A stretch of DNA of 12,458 nt from CAYTRP01 sp964625145 (GTDB lineage: Bacteria > Sumerlaeota > Sumerlaeia > SLMS01 > JAHLLQ01): NCBI GenBank assembly GCA_964625145.1, contig CAZVAQ010000100.1:1-12458 (forward strand), written 5' to 3'. Below the pieces are notes generated by a model. The model was not told where the DNA came from and did not search any database. It saw only the letters and a program-made list of their open reading frames with translations. Both the position numbers and the translations under genes were made by a program. Shown here piece after piece: positions 1 to 7,023 of this stretch. Position 1 is the stretch's first letter, and each line of letters starts with the position of its first letter.

Positions 1-1
1 C

Positions 2-3000
2 GCATGGACGCAGGAAGGACTGCACACCATTGACTCTCCGGAGTCCCTCGATGAACTGGCCGACAAGGCCGGCATCTGGTTCGTGCAAGGCTCCGGTCCG
101 CTGGAGATCCCCGGCGAGGTCATGGCAATCCGCATGATCAGCCTGGAGACGACGCTGCTCTCAATGGTCGAGCTGCGCCTTCAGGCTTCCAGCGAGCCCG
201 TGGAGTTCCCCGGTGCCGATGCACATGAACTGCGCTTCGCGGAGGCGTTGGTGCTGACCGAGCCGCTCAGGCCATTGGGGAACGATCCCTTCATGTGGCG
301 CAGCGGCGAATCGCCGACGCGTTTGCGGACGATCATCGAGCAGACGGAGCGCCTGGCGGAGCTTGGCGCGCGCATCGGCAACACAGGCCTGAGCGAATCG
401 CAGCGCGCCGTTGCGGCACGGCGTGAAGCATTGGCCGCGAGCGCGGCGCAGGCCGGTGTCGCCACCGCAGTCCTCGACGACGACCGCTGGATCGGCACGC
501 TGTTCAGTGCCCAGGACATTCCCGAAGTCGCGGAGGCAACGTTGGCCGGAGCCCTCGGGTTGGTCATCGACGCGTTCGACCGCGGCGACCTGCGCGGTGC
601 GTTGCTCCCCGCGCGCCGCATCTTTGCCCTGCGCCGGGCGCTGGAACGCGGCCCGGAGGAGATCGCCGAGGCGGGCATGCTGCTGGCGCAGATTCACGGT
701 GATCTCGGCAACTACGCAGACGCCGCGCGCATCAGCGGCATTGTCCTGGAGCGGCGTCGCGAGACGGCGACACCGGAAGAGCTCGCCGACGCGATGAGGC
801 TTTACGCCAGCTATGCCATCGACGCGCGGCAGTTTGCGCCCGCCATCGATGCGCTGAAGGAGGCAATTGACCTGTACGACGAGCTTGGGCAACCCGATCG
901 CGCGGCGGAGATGGTCGCGCGGCTGGGTGTCGCGCGCGAAAACTCCGCCGACTACGCCGGTGCGTTGTCAGAGTACCGCCGCGCTGCGACGCGCTTCGAA
1001 GGCCTCGGCAATCAAGCCGAAGTCGCCCGGCAATGGCGCCGCGCCGGACGTGTGTATCTGCGCCGCGTGAATGACTATGCAAGCGCGCGCGAGGCCTTTG
1101 AGACGGCGATGGGCATCTCCACGCGATTGGGCGATGACGCCGGCCGGTTGGAGGCTCGTCTCGACACGGCCCGCGTTGACGAGCGCGTCGGGTTGTACGA
1201 CCGCGCCATCGAGATCGCCGACGAAGTGCGCGATGAGGCCGAGGCGCTGGGTCTGCACGTCATCGCCGCGGACGCGCTATTGCATCGCGCCAATGTGTCC
1301 TGGCTGCGCGCGGATTATCGCGATGCCATCACGGCGCAGCGACAGGCCACCGACATGGCGCGCGATCTCGGCGACCTGCCCCTGCAGATCGTCGGGCACA
1401 ACATCGCCGGGCTGACGTATTGGATGCTCAACGATCACGCACGTGCCGACGAGGAATTCGCCGCGGCATTGCGCCAGTCGCGCGAGGCACTGCTGCCGTC
1501 CGAGGAGGCCACGACCCACAACAACATCGGCCTGGTGCATCGCTCCGGAGGGCGATGGGAGCAGGCAATGGCCGCCTTTGACGCGGCGTTGGAAATCGAC
1601 CGGCGCGATGGCAATGCGTGGGGCGAGGCGTATGCCCTGCGCAACAAGGCCATGACGCAGGTGCAGATGGGCGATGCGGCGGGATCCATCGCGACATTGG
1701 AGGAAGCGGGCGCCATCGCGGAACGCATCGGCGACCGCACCAGTTCGACCAAGGTTGCCCTGGCCCTTGGTGATTCGCTGCTCGCGTTGAACAGGATGCA
1801 GGAGGCTTCCGAATCCTATCAGCAGGCGCTGTCGGAATCGCGTGCGCTGCCGTTGCCGGAAATGGAATGGCGTGCGTTGCGCGGTCTGGCGCAGCTGGCG
1901 CTCAAGGCAGGCCGACGCGACGAGGCCCGCACGCTGCTGGAGCAGGGCATCGCCGTCGTGGAATCCCTGCGCGCGGCAATTCGCGTGGAGGAATTGCAGG
2001 ATGGCTTCCTGCTCGACAAGCAGGTGTTGTACGACGACCTGATCGCGATGCTGCTGGAGGATGGCGAGGCGATCAGGGCGCTGGAGTTGTCGGAGCGCTC
2101 GCGCGGCCGCAATTTCATCGACCTGCTGGGCAACGGCGGCGTGAATGTCGGCACCATCGAGGACGAGGAGGCGCTGGCCAAGGAGCGTCGCCTGCGTGCA
2201 GAGTTGGAGACGGCGCGGCGCGCTCTGGGCAATGCGCAGGGAGAAGAGGCAACGCAACAGGCGCGCGCGCGGTTGGATATCGCGCAGCGCGAGTATACGG
2301 ACTACCTGGTGGAGCTGCGCGCGGAGAATCCCGAGCTCTCCAGCTTCGTCGCCGTTGAGCCCGTCAACGTCGGCGAGTTGCAGGCGTTGTTGGATCCGGG
2401 GGTTCGGTTGGTCGTGTACCACCTGCTACCGGATGGTTTGGCTGCATGGGTCGTGTCGCGCGATGCCGTGCAGGTGCGTCGAGTGCCGGTCCGGCGCGAG
2501 GAAATCGCGACGCGCGTGGTGGCATTCCGCGAGCGCCTGCAGTCCATCTCGCGGATCGACGAGGAGACGGCGATCCTCTCCGCCTACCTGGTGCAACCCA
2601 TCGCGCCGCTGCTGGAGGGGGCCAATGTCGTTGGCATCGTGCCGCATCGCGAACTGCATCTCGTTCCGTTCGCGGCGCTGGGTCCTTCCGCGGGCGAGGC
2701 ATTGATCGATCGCGCCGCACTGTTCCATGTGCCGAGCGCTTCCGTCCTGCGCTACACGCTGGAGCGTCGCAGCGACATCGAGCGCGCCAGCGGCGTGCTG
2801 GCCCTTGGCAATCCGGACTTGGGCAACCCGGCGTTTGAATTGCCGTTTGCACAGAAGGAGGCCGAGCGCATCACCTGGTCGTTCCCCGAAGCCACGGTCA
2901 TCACCGGCAGCCAGGCCACAAAGCAGTGGTTCGTGGAGAACGCGGCGGATTACGGCATCGTGCACATTGCATCGCACGGCGAGTTCGATCCGGACATGCC

Positions 3001-3376
3001 GCTGCTGTCCGCCCTGCAATTGGCGCCCGGTGACGATCGCAGCGGCGATCTAACCGTGCGGGAGATCTTTGCGCTCAGCCTGCGCGCGGATCTTGTCGCG
3101 CTGTCGGCGTGCCAGACGGGCCTTGGCCGTTTGACGAATGGCGACGAGTTGGTCGGGCTGAATCGCGCGTTTGTCTATGCGGGCACGCGCCAGATTCTTT
3201 CCACGCTGTGGCGCGTGGACGACGTGGCGACAGCCGTGATGGTGAAGCATTTCTACCGCGAACAATCGCGCGCCGAACGCGCGGAGGCCCTGCGCCAGGC
3301 GCAGATCGAAGTGCGCCGCCGCTATCCGCACCCGGCCTACTGGGCGGGGATGGTGCTCAGCGGCGATTGGGAGTGA
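2..3376 (+). CDS. TPR-repeat CHAT-domain (caspase-like) protein, 5' end outside the window
   Basis: The reading frame is open from base 2 with no stop. The GTG at 83 is only an internal candidate start, so the true start is probably left of the window; 1124 residues are visible. Numbered from the first visible codon, residues about 190-660 are a run of roughly 40-residue TPR-like helical pairs (recurring A..Y...G.Y..A patterns). A charged coiled-coil-like stretch follows at about 722-780, then a CHAT domain at about 800-1120. The CHAT domain shows the expected His-Cys dyad: His992 in IASHGEF and Cys1037 in LSACQTGLG. The typical tail DELVGLNRAF..AGTRQILSTLW follows. CHAT proteins are clan CD cysteine peptidases, some of which act in bacterial immunity or regulated cell death (known for the family). 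Here the substrate is unknown, and no gasdermin, CRISPR or NTPase partner is visible. The gene converges on the glucan cluster with a 6-nt gap, so it is probably unrelated to it. Confidence 0.93.
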   Translation, partial: AWTQEGLHTIDSPESLDELADKAGIWFVQGSGPLEIPGEVMAIRMISLETTLLSMVELRLQASSEPVEFPGADAHELRFAEALVLTEPLRPLGNDPFMWRSGESPTRLRTIIEQTERLAELGARIGNTGLSESQRAVAARREALAASAAQAGVATAVLDDDRWIGTLFSAQDIPEVAEATLAGALGLVIDAFDRGDLRGALLPARRIFALRRALERGPEEIAEAGMLLAQIHGDLGNYADAARISGIVLERRRETATPEELADAMRLYASYAIDARQFAPAIDALKEAIDLYDELGQPDRAAEMVARLGVARENSADYAGALSEYRRAATRFEGLGNQAEVARQWRRAGRVYLRRVNDYASAREAFETAMGISTRLGDDAGRLEARLDTARVDERVGLYDRAIEIADEVRDEAEALGLHVIAADALLHRANVSWLRADYRDAITAQRQATDMARDLGDLPLQIVGHNIAGLTYWMLNDHARADEEFAAALRQSREALLPSEEATTHNNIGLVHRSGGRWEQAMAAFDAALEIDRRDGNAWGEAYALRNKAMTQVQMGDAAGSIATLEEAGAIAERIGDRTSSTKVALALGDSLLALNRMQEASESYQQALSESRALPLPEMEWRALRGLAQLALKAGRRDEARTLLEQGIAVVESLRAAIRVEELQDGFLLDKQVLYDDLIAMLLEDGEAIRALELSERSRGRNFIDLLGNGGVNVGTIEDEEALAKERRLRAELETARRALGNAQGEEATQQARARLDIAQREYTDYLVELRAENPELSSFVAVEPVNVGELQALLDPGVRLVVYHLLPDGLAAWVVSRDAVQVRRVPVRREEIATRVVAFRERLQSISRIDEETAILSAYLVQPIAPLLEGANVVGIVPHRELHLVPFAALGPSAGEALIDRAALFHVPSASVLRYTLERRSDIERASGVLALGNPDLGNPAFELPFAQKEAERITWSFPEATVITGSQATKQWFVENAADYGIVHIASHGEFDPDMPLLSALQLAPGDDRSGDLTVREIFALSLRADLVALSACQTGLGRLTNGDELVGLNRAFVYAGTRQILSTLWRVDDVATAVMVKHFYREQSRAERAEALRQAQIEVRRRYPHPAYWAGMVLSGDWE

Positions 3377-3407
3377 CGCGCTTCAGTACAGCGTCACCCA
3401 ATCGCCG
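3361..3407. terminator. Hairpin spanning the stop codons of two convergent genes; putative bidirectional terminator
   Basis: The left arm is CGGCGATTGGG (3361-3371), a 2-nt AG bulge, then TGACGC (3374-3379). The right arm is GCGTCA (3391-3396) followed by CCCAATCGCCG (3397-3407). The arms pair over 17 bp around an 11-nt loop. The CHAT gene's TGA (3374-3376) is in the left arm and the GH13 gene's TGA (3385-3383 on the minus strand) is in the loop. There is no T-tract on either side, so this is not a canonical intrinsic terminator. Its position in a 6-nt convergent gap makes a two-way transcript-end or insulating hairpin the simplest reading. Confidence 0.6.
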
Positions 3408-5329
3408 TCCACCTGCGACACCGGAACGGATTGCGTCATGATGAGCGCACTGTAGCCCTGAATGTCGATGAGGCCGCTTTGCCCAAGGCCATCGTACGCG
3501 GGACCATCCGCGTTCACGGCAACAGGTCCAATGTTGGCGTAGTCGCTGCTGTACGTGGAAGAGTCGCTGTTAAGCACGACGTTCCACGTGCCCGCGCGCG
3601 GCAGGCCGATGCGGTACCCCATCCGCGGCGCGACGGAGAAGTTCGCCACGATCACGACGTCGTCACCCGGACCACCCTGGTCGTAGCGATGCCACGCGAT
3701 CACCTTGTCCGAGTTGTTGACGTGGAACACATTCGTGTGCGGTCCTGTCAATCCGCGCGACGTGCCGGTGGCATTGGTGCGCAGGGCGACCATGTCCTTG
3801 TAGAGTCCGAAGATGCCGGAGTAAGTCGTCTTGTGCGACCAGTTGATGGTCCACGTCGATGGATTGTCCACATCCCAGTATCCCGGATGATTGAACTCCT
3901 GGCCCATGAGGAGCATCGGCATGCCGGGGCTGGTGAGGGTGAGGATGCCGCCGAGCGACGCGCGCTTGCGGGCGAACCACGAGCCGGGATCGTCGAAGTG
4001 AATCTCTGACGGCAGGCGGCGACGCCCGTTGCCAACTTCGTCGTGACTTTCCGTGTAGATGACGCGGCTGAGCCAGCTTGGGTAATATGACTGCACGATC
4101 GCATCGCGCACGGCAAACATGTTTCGATCGGCATCGTCCGGCGTGATCAGCGCCGCGCGAATCGGATGTACGAAACCACCGGACCATTGGCTGTCAAAGC
4201 CGAGCCCGCCGAGGGGATCGCTCGTCGGCCGGGTCACTTCGTCGCCCTTGTGAAAGTCCTCCGCGATGAGAAGCGCCCCGGGATAGGCGGCCTTCACATC
4301 GTCGTTGATCCACTGTAGCATCGAGTATCCGTCGGGCAGCATGGTGCCGCCGCCATTGTTCGTCGCCCAGATGTTGTTCGTGGAGTCCCATCGGAATCCG
4401 CTGATGCGATAAGTATCGAGAAAGTGGAAGACGGAGTCGCGGATGAAGAGGCGCACACCGCCCGAACCAAAGTTCGGGCGCGTGCTCCCCCAAGGCGTGT
4501 TCGCGCGAAAGTCATTGTAGAAGTAGATGCCGCCATTGTTTGGCGGCGATCCGCCAGTCGAGCCGTCGAACTGCCACAGGTCCAGGTCGGTGGGCCCGTA
4601 ATGGTTGTGGACGATGTCCATCATGACGGCGATCCCACGGCCGTGCGCCTCGTCGATGAACTCCATGAAGCGCTGCGGCGTTCCATAGGCGGATTCCGGC
4701 GCGTAGAGATCCGCCGGATTGTAGCCCCATGAGTAATCGCCGGGGAACTCATTGATGGGCATGAGCTGAATCGCGTTCACACCCAGTTCCTCCAGATGGT
4801 CGAGGCGGAACTGCGCGGACAGGAACGTGCCGTTTGGACTGCTCCCCGGCGAATTGAAGGCGCCAATGTGCACCTGGTACAGCACCAGTTCATTCCATGG
4901 CGCCATCTCGAACTCATCGTTCACCCACGTGTGCGACAGGTTGCCGACGATGCTGTTGTCGCTGCTGTTGACGACTCGCGTGGAGCGCGGGTCGCGCTTC
5001 CACAGCGTCTGTCCACCGCGGCGAATGACGTACTTGTACTGATGATTCACCTGCGCGGCCGGCACATCCGCGGACCACGTGCCACCTGCCTCGCTGGCCA
5101 GTGGAGTTGCCGTCGTGCTCCAGTTGTTGAAATGTCCGGCGACATGAACCGACTCCGCATTTGGAGCCCACACACGAAATGCAACGCCGCCGTCGTACAC
5201 AATCGGCCCCATACCCTCGCGCGCGGACGGCGTTTGGGCAGCGACGGACACAGCACAACAGACCGCCGCAGCAGTGAGCATCCCCCGCCGCAGCAATCCC
5301 CGCAGTCTTGATGACTTGAATACTTTCAC
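3383..5329 (-). CDS. Exported GH13 protein with N-terminal CBM48, 1,4-alpha-glucan branching-enzyme-like
   Basis: This 648-residue protein begins with a basic n-region and the hydrophobic stretch LTAAAVCCAVSVAAQ, a Sec signal peptide with likely cleavage after about residue 31. Residues about 45-110 are a CBM48 fold (VAFRVWAPNAESVHVAGHFN, then YKYVIR). A GH13 TIM barrel follows with all four signature regions: DIVHNH (Asp238), GFRWDS (nucleophile Asp315), LLIAEDF (acid/base Glu357) and ESHDEV (Asp430). The IAED, SHDEV and MLLMGQEF motifs are closer to branching enzymes than to ordinary amylases. A beta-rich C-terminal domain ends the protein. Branching enzymes are normally cytoplasmic, so an exported copy is odd; alpha-amylase or transglycosylase activity is possible. 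GTG 5329 was chosen because AAAGGAG lies 8 nt upstream; GTG 5332 is equally possible. It is the last gene of the glucan cluster. Confidence 0.93.
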   Translation of the reverse strand: MKVFKSSRLRGLLRRGMLTAAAVCCAVSVAAQTPSAREGMGPIVYDGGVAFRVWAPNAESVHVAGHFNNWSTTATPLASEAGGTWSADVPAAQVNHQYKYVIRRGGQTLWKRDPRSTRVVNSSDNSIVGNLSHTWVNDEFEMAPWNELVLYQVHIGAFNSPGSSPNGTFLSAQFRLDHLEELGVNAIQLMPINEFPGDYSWGYNPADLYAPESAYGTPQRFMEFIDEAHGRGIAVMMDIVHNHYGPTDLDLWQFDGSTGGSPPNNGGIYFYNDFRANTPWGSTRPNFGSGGVRLFIRDSVFHFLDTYRISGFRWDSTNNIWATNNGGGTMLPDGYSMLQWINDDVKAAYPGALLIAEDFHKGDEVTRPTSDPLGGLGFDSQWSGGFVHPIRAALITPDDADRNMFAVRDAIVQSYYPSWLSRVIYTESHDEVGNGRRRLPSEIHFDDPGSWFARKRASLGGILTLTSPGMPMLLMGQEFNHPGYWDVDNPSTWTINWSHKTTYSGIFGLYKDMVALRTNATGTSRGLTGPHTNVFHVNNSDKVIAWHRYDQGGPGDDVVIVANFSVAPRMGYRIGLPRAGTWNVVLNSDSSTYSSDYANIGPVAVNADGPAYDGLGQSGLIDIQGYSALIMTQSVPVSQVDGDWVTLY

Positions 5330-5337
5330 CACACCGA

Positions 5338-5344
5338 CTCCTTT
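5338..5344 (-). promoter_or_regulatory. Ribosome binding site deciding the GTG start of the distal GH13 gene
   Basis: AAAGGAG on the minus strand lies 8 nt before GTG 5329 and 5 nt before GTG 5332. The frame stays open upstream to a TTG at 5371, but that extension would place a Cys-rich stretch ahead of the signal peptide and has no comparable site. The rest of the gap 5330-5421 shows only degenerate heptamers. Confidence 0.7.
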
Positions 5345-5383
5345 GCAATCAGGACAACAGTGCCAGCACAATCAGCCATCCCG

Positions 5384-5439
5384 AATTCATCCTTCAACAT
5401 TCATAAGTCCTTCTTCCTCCTTTACTCTTCTCCCTCATT
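5384..5439. repeat. Degenerate heptamer array at the 3' end of the binding-protein gene
   Basis: Read in 7-nt register on the plus strand, units such as CCTTCAA, CATTCAT and CCTTTAC are one or two changes from the CCTTTAT/CCTTCAT units of the clear arrays at 6791 and 6961. The stretch covers the SBP stop codon and the gap after it. It may be a decayed array or simply a pyrimidine-rich gap; the evidence is weak. Confidence 0.3.
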
Positions 5440-6846
5440 GATGCGCGAGAGTATCACGCGGTCAAGCGCCCGCTCCATGTTGCGCAGCATCGCCTTCTCG
5501 TCCTGGCGGCCGCTCAGGAGCAGATCCACCTCCGGATTGAAGACGTCGCTTTCCAGCAGGCCGAACAGCGGCACGGGCGGCACGCGACGCGATTGCGCCA
5601 ATTGGTCCATGAACCGCGGCATGTACGGATAGTTCGACGTGTCTAGTCCCTCCCAGGCGGACAGACGCACGGGGATCTGTCCGAGCTGCGCGCCCCAGCG
5701 GCGTTGCACTGCATCGCTGGTGAACCATTCGAGAAACTCGTACGCCGCCTCGCGGTCCTCGCATGTGCGCAGGATCACGCCACTCTGGCCGCCGACATTG
5801 CTGGAGGACCAGGCGAGCGGACCGAGACGCGCGATATCCTCACTCGCGGCGATTGGTTCCAGATTCAGTGCAGCAGCTTCATCCGGAGGCGGTGCGGGAA
5901 TCATCGCCACGTCGAAATCGAGCCCGGCGTTTCGGAATGCCTCCACCTGCCACGGCCCCGTGAGGATCATCGCGTAGCGCCCGTTGATGAAGCCCGCCTC
6001 CGGGATCAACGCGCTGCGCCGCCACGCGCCTCCTTCCCATGGCGCCGTGGCGATGCGCTTGAGGAGCGACAACGCCGCCAGCGTGCGTTGCTCGTCCAGA
6101 TCCGCGTGCGCGTGGCCATCGTCATCGTAGCGAATGAAGTTCACGCCGTACATGTTGAAGTACGGAAAGCAGAACCACATGGAACCGGAAAGACCGAAGG
6201 CATAGACTTCCTCCTCGGGACGCGTCAGGACGGCGCCGTAGGCTTCCATCTCCTGCCATGTTTGCGGCGGGCGATTCGGATCCAGACCCGCGGCGCGCAG
6301 TTCACTGGCGCGACGGCGGAATATCTCGCGATTCCAGAACAGCGCCACGGTCGTGGTCTGCACGGGAAGCGCGTACAGGCGTGTCTCACCCAAGCGATTC
6401 ACCCAACCGGAATCGAAGGATGCGTTGACGAAATGTTGGCGCGCGTCCGGGATGGAATCGTAGCGGCGCTTGAAGCCGTCGAGATCCTCCATCGGCACGA
6501 GCGCATTGCCAAAGGCAAGGTCGGTGACCTTGATGGAGTCCATGAACGCGATGTCCGGCGTGATGCGCCCCAAAGCCGCGGTCTTCAGCTTCACGAACAT
6601 GTCGTTGTAGGAGACGTACTCGACGTTGATGCGCACGGGTCGCCCGTCCGGCGCGGCGTGTGTCCGCTCATATTCCGCCACCAACTCGCGCAACACGACC
6701 GTCTCCTCGGCGGTAAAGCCGTGCCACAGGGAGAGGTGGAGGGTTTGGGAGTCTTCCGAGGAAGACGAGCAACCAAGGAGGGAGAGAAGGATAAAGGATA
6801 AAGGATAAAGGATAAAGGTTCTCAATGACCGGAAAACTGGAGACAT
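5422..6846 (-). CDS. Lipoprotein sugar-binding protein of a CUT1 (maltodextrin-type) ABC transporter
   Basis: This 474-residue extracellular solute-binding protein is of the MalE/family 1 type. The N-terminus has a short basic region (FRSLR), a hydrophobic core and the lipobox LLGC with Cys26, so it is predicted to be lipid-anchored outside the cytoplasmic membrane. Family features are the opening LSLWHGF, ITPDIAFMDS, YALPVQTTTVALFWN, the domain-closing FINGRYAMILTGPW, and the GGQSG loop. The neighbouring GH13 enzymes make maltodextrins or related alpha-glucans the likely ligand (inference). The frame is open up to ATG 6960 and ATG 6954, and the latter has AAAGG just upstream. That extension would put about 36-38 Cys-rich residues before the signal peptide, so ATG 6846 is preferred although it lacks a clear SD. 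Codons about 10-19 are built from heptamer repeats. The gene lies downstream of both permeases, the reverse of malEFG. Confidence 0.92.
   Translation of the reverse strand: MSPVFRSLRTFILYPLSFILLSLLGCSSSSEDSQTLHLSLWHGFTAEETVVLRELVAEYERTHAAPDGRPVRINVEYVSYNDMFVKLKTAALGRITPDIAFMDSIKVTDLAFGNALVPMEDLDGFKRRYDSIPDARQHFVNASFDSGWVNRLGETRLYALPVQTTTVALFWNREIFRRRASELRAAGLDPNRPPQTWQEMEAYGAVLTRPEEEVYAFGLSGSMWFCFPYFNMYGVNFIRYDDDGHAHADLDEQRTLAALSLLKRIATAPWEGGAWRRSALIPEAGFINGRYAMILTGPWQVEAFRNAGLDFDVAMIPAPPPDEAAALNLEPIAASEDIARLGPLAWSSSNVGGQSGVILRTCEDREAAYEFLEWFTSDAVQRRWGAQLGQIPVRLSAWEGLDTSNYPYMPRFMDQLAQSRRVPPVPLFGLLESDVFNPEVDLLLSGRQDEKAMLRNMERALDRVILSRINEGEE
6791..6818. repeat. Heptamer tandem array (ATAAAGG x4) inside the SBP signal-peptide codons
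   Basis: Four perfect contiguous copies of ATAAAGG on the plus strand (6791, 6798, 6805, 6812), preceded by a partial unit. On the coding strand they read CCTTTAT and encode the hydrophobic core FILYPLSFIL of the lipoprotein signal peptide, because a 7-nt unit cycles through all three frames every 21 nt. The array is in inverted orientation to the one at 6961-7023. Confidence 0.95.
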
Positions 6847-7018
6847 ACAAGGGCGTGTATGTTCAACATGGCAATTGGATCGGCACGGAGAGCTCGCCGC
6901 TTCACACTTACGTGGAGCGTCAAGTTCAGCAGTCAACTTGTCCAATGCGGTCATGCTCATCCTTTAGCCTTTATCCTTCATCCTTTATCCTTTATCCTTC
7001 ATCCTTCATCCTTTATCC
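6847..7018 (-). promoter_or_regulatory. Repeat-bearing leader between the MalG-type permease and the SBP; possible long mRNA hairpin
   Basis: This 172-nt gap breaks an otherwise tightly packed cluster. In the minus-strand transcript the purine-rich array (AUAAAGG/AUGAAGG units, 7023-6961) comes first, then the SBP start at 6846, then CCUUUAU units at 6818-6791. AUAAAGG pairs perfectly with CCUUUAU, and AUGAAGG pairs through a G-U wobble. A stem of about 28 bp is therefore possible in several registers, with the SBP start codon in a loop of about 140 nt. A role in uncoupling SBP level from permease level is inference. No sigma70 promoter was recognised here. Confidence 0.45.
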
Positions 7019-7023
7019 CTATT
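6961..7023. repeat. Heptamer tandem array (CCTTTAT/CCTTCAT, about 8-9 units)
   Basis: Contiguous 7-nt units on the plus strand run CCTTTAG, CCTTTAT, CCTTCAT, CCTTTAT, CCTTTAT, CCTTCAT, CCTTCAT, CCTTTAT, then a diverged CCCTATT that includes the stop codon (7021-7019) of the MalG-type gene. The next bases (CCTTCAC) still resemble a unit. T/C variation sits at one fixed position, which suggests expansion of a mixed unit followed by drift. It is the inverse orientation of the array at 6791-6818. Confidence 0.93.

Noticed and set aside
1277..2422. 381-codon minus-strand frame
   Set aside because: Antisense to the TPR region of the CHAT protein; the repeat-like look reflects the TPR codons.
5704..6801. 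365-codon plus-strand frame
   Set aside because: Antisense to the solute-binding protein, with no motif of its own.
6847..6960. N-terminal extension of the SBP to ATG 6954 or 6960
   Set aside because: The frame is open and the heptamers supply SD-like AAAGG, but the extra residues are Cys-rich and would precede a complete lipoprotein signal. The AAAGG is a by-product of the repeat.
6791..7023. CRISPR array
   Set aside because: The units are contiguous 7-mers with no spacers; these are simple tandem repeats.
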